From assembly GCA_955652925.1 (NCBI GenBank), contig CATPCO010000391.1:1-5741 (forward strand): a stretch of DNA of 5,741 nt. Direction: 5' to 3'. The notes below the pieces were generated by a model that worked only from the letters and a program-made list of their open reading frames with translations, did not search any database and was not told where the DNA came from. This DNA comes from an uncultured Xanthobacteraceae bacterium (lineage in GTDB: Bacteria; Pseudomonadota; Alphaproteobacteria; Rhizobiales; Xanthobacteraceae). This document shows positions 5,636-5,741 of the stretch, in pieces. Positions within the stretch are counted from its first letter, which is position 1. Every line of letters begins with the position of its first letter. Made by a program: the position numbers and the translations under genes.

Positions 5636-5741
5636 CTACATCGAGCTCGAGAGATATTCGCCGACGCCAAGCGGCGGGCGTGGGGCGTCACGTACCGAGC
5701 TGACAGCCGCCGGCCACAGCCGGGACGGCACTTGAGCCGGA
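5636..5741 (-). CDS. Possible C-terminal end of a minus-strand gene (5' part outside window)
   Basis: Read leftward from the window edge, one frame stays open for 34 codons and stops at TAG (5638-5636), giving a tail that ends in RDAPRPPLGVGEYLSSSM. A Pro/Arg stretch followed by a short GEYL-type end looks like the C-terminus of a real protein, and the convergent arrangement with the repeat in between fits a gene boundary. I do not recognise the family. A plus-strand frame starting at ATG 5627 is also open to the edge, so this call is tentative. Confidence 0.35.
   Translation of the reverse strand, partial: PAQVPSRLWPAAVSSVRDAPRPPLGVGEYLSSSM

Noticed and set aside
5627..5741. Plus-strand start ATGACAACG at 5627 as a new gene
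   Set aside because: The ATG belongs to the conserved right arm of the palindromic element, there is no separate ribosome binding site, and the peptide is Arg-rich without recognisable features. It is kept only as an alternative to the minus-strand tail.

Overview
The window reads as high-GC, gene-dense DNA from an alphaproteobacterium, most likely a Hyphomicrobiales (Rhizobiales) member of the Bradyrhizobium/Rhodopseudomonas kind. This is an inference from codon use, from a TctC/Bug-type receptor, from a rhizobial-looking HisD paralogue, and from an intergenic palindromic element of the GTCATTCCGG...CCGGGATGAC type. I see no rRNA, tRNA, CRISPR array, insertion sequence or phage gene.

Layout. 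(1) Bases 1-1538, plus strand: the 3' part of a D-2-hydroxyacid dehydrogenase gene overlaps by 32 bases a complete second 2-hydroxyacid dehydrogenase gene of the bacterial CtBP-like type. (2) Bases 1541-3616, minus strand: a two-gene operon read from right to left, with a HisD-family dehydrogenase (HpsN-like rather than the biosynthetic HisD) followed after one sense codon by a classical SDR oxidoreductase. Its end meets the plus-strand pair tail to tail with 2 bases between the stop codons. (3) Bases 3617-3701: a short divergent intergenic region that must hold promoters for both sides. (4) Bases 3702-5485, plus strand: an isochorismatase-fold cysteine hydrolase (N-carbamoylsarcosine amidase-like) overlapping, through GTGA, a periplasmic Bug/TctC-type solute receptor. 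(5) Bases 5486-5741: a palindrome-rich element with two perfect hairpins, then a possible C-terminus of a minus-strand gene.

How the genes may work together. The set looks catabolic: a periplasmic receptor to capture an organic acid or related solute, an amidohydrolase to cleave an amide or carbamoyl bond, a zinc-dependent HisD-family enzyme that could oxidise a primary alcohol to a carboxylate, an SDR, and two 2-hydroxyacid/2-oxoacid dehydrogenases with different apparent cofactor preference. One testable reading is catabolism of a C3 hydroxy acid or sulfonate, because HpsN oxidises dihydroxypropanesulfonate to sulfolactate, and SDRs and SerA-type 2-hydroxyacid dehydrogenases (SlcC) occur in that chemistry. 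The hydrolase instead suggests an amide- or ureide-bearing substrate. No sulfonate lyase, TctA/TctB membrane subunits or regulator is present in the window, so the substrate remains unassigned.
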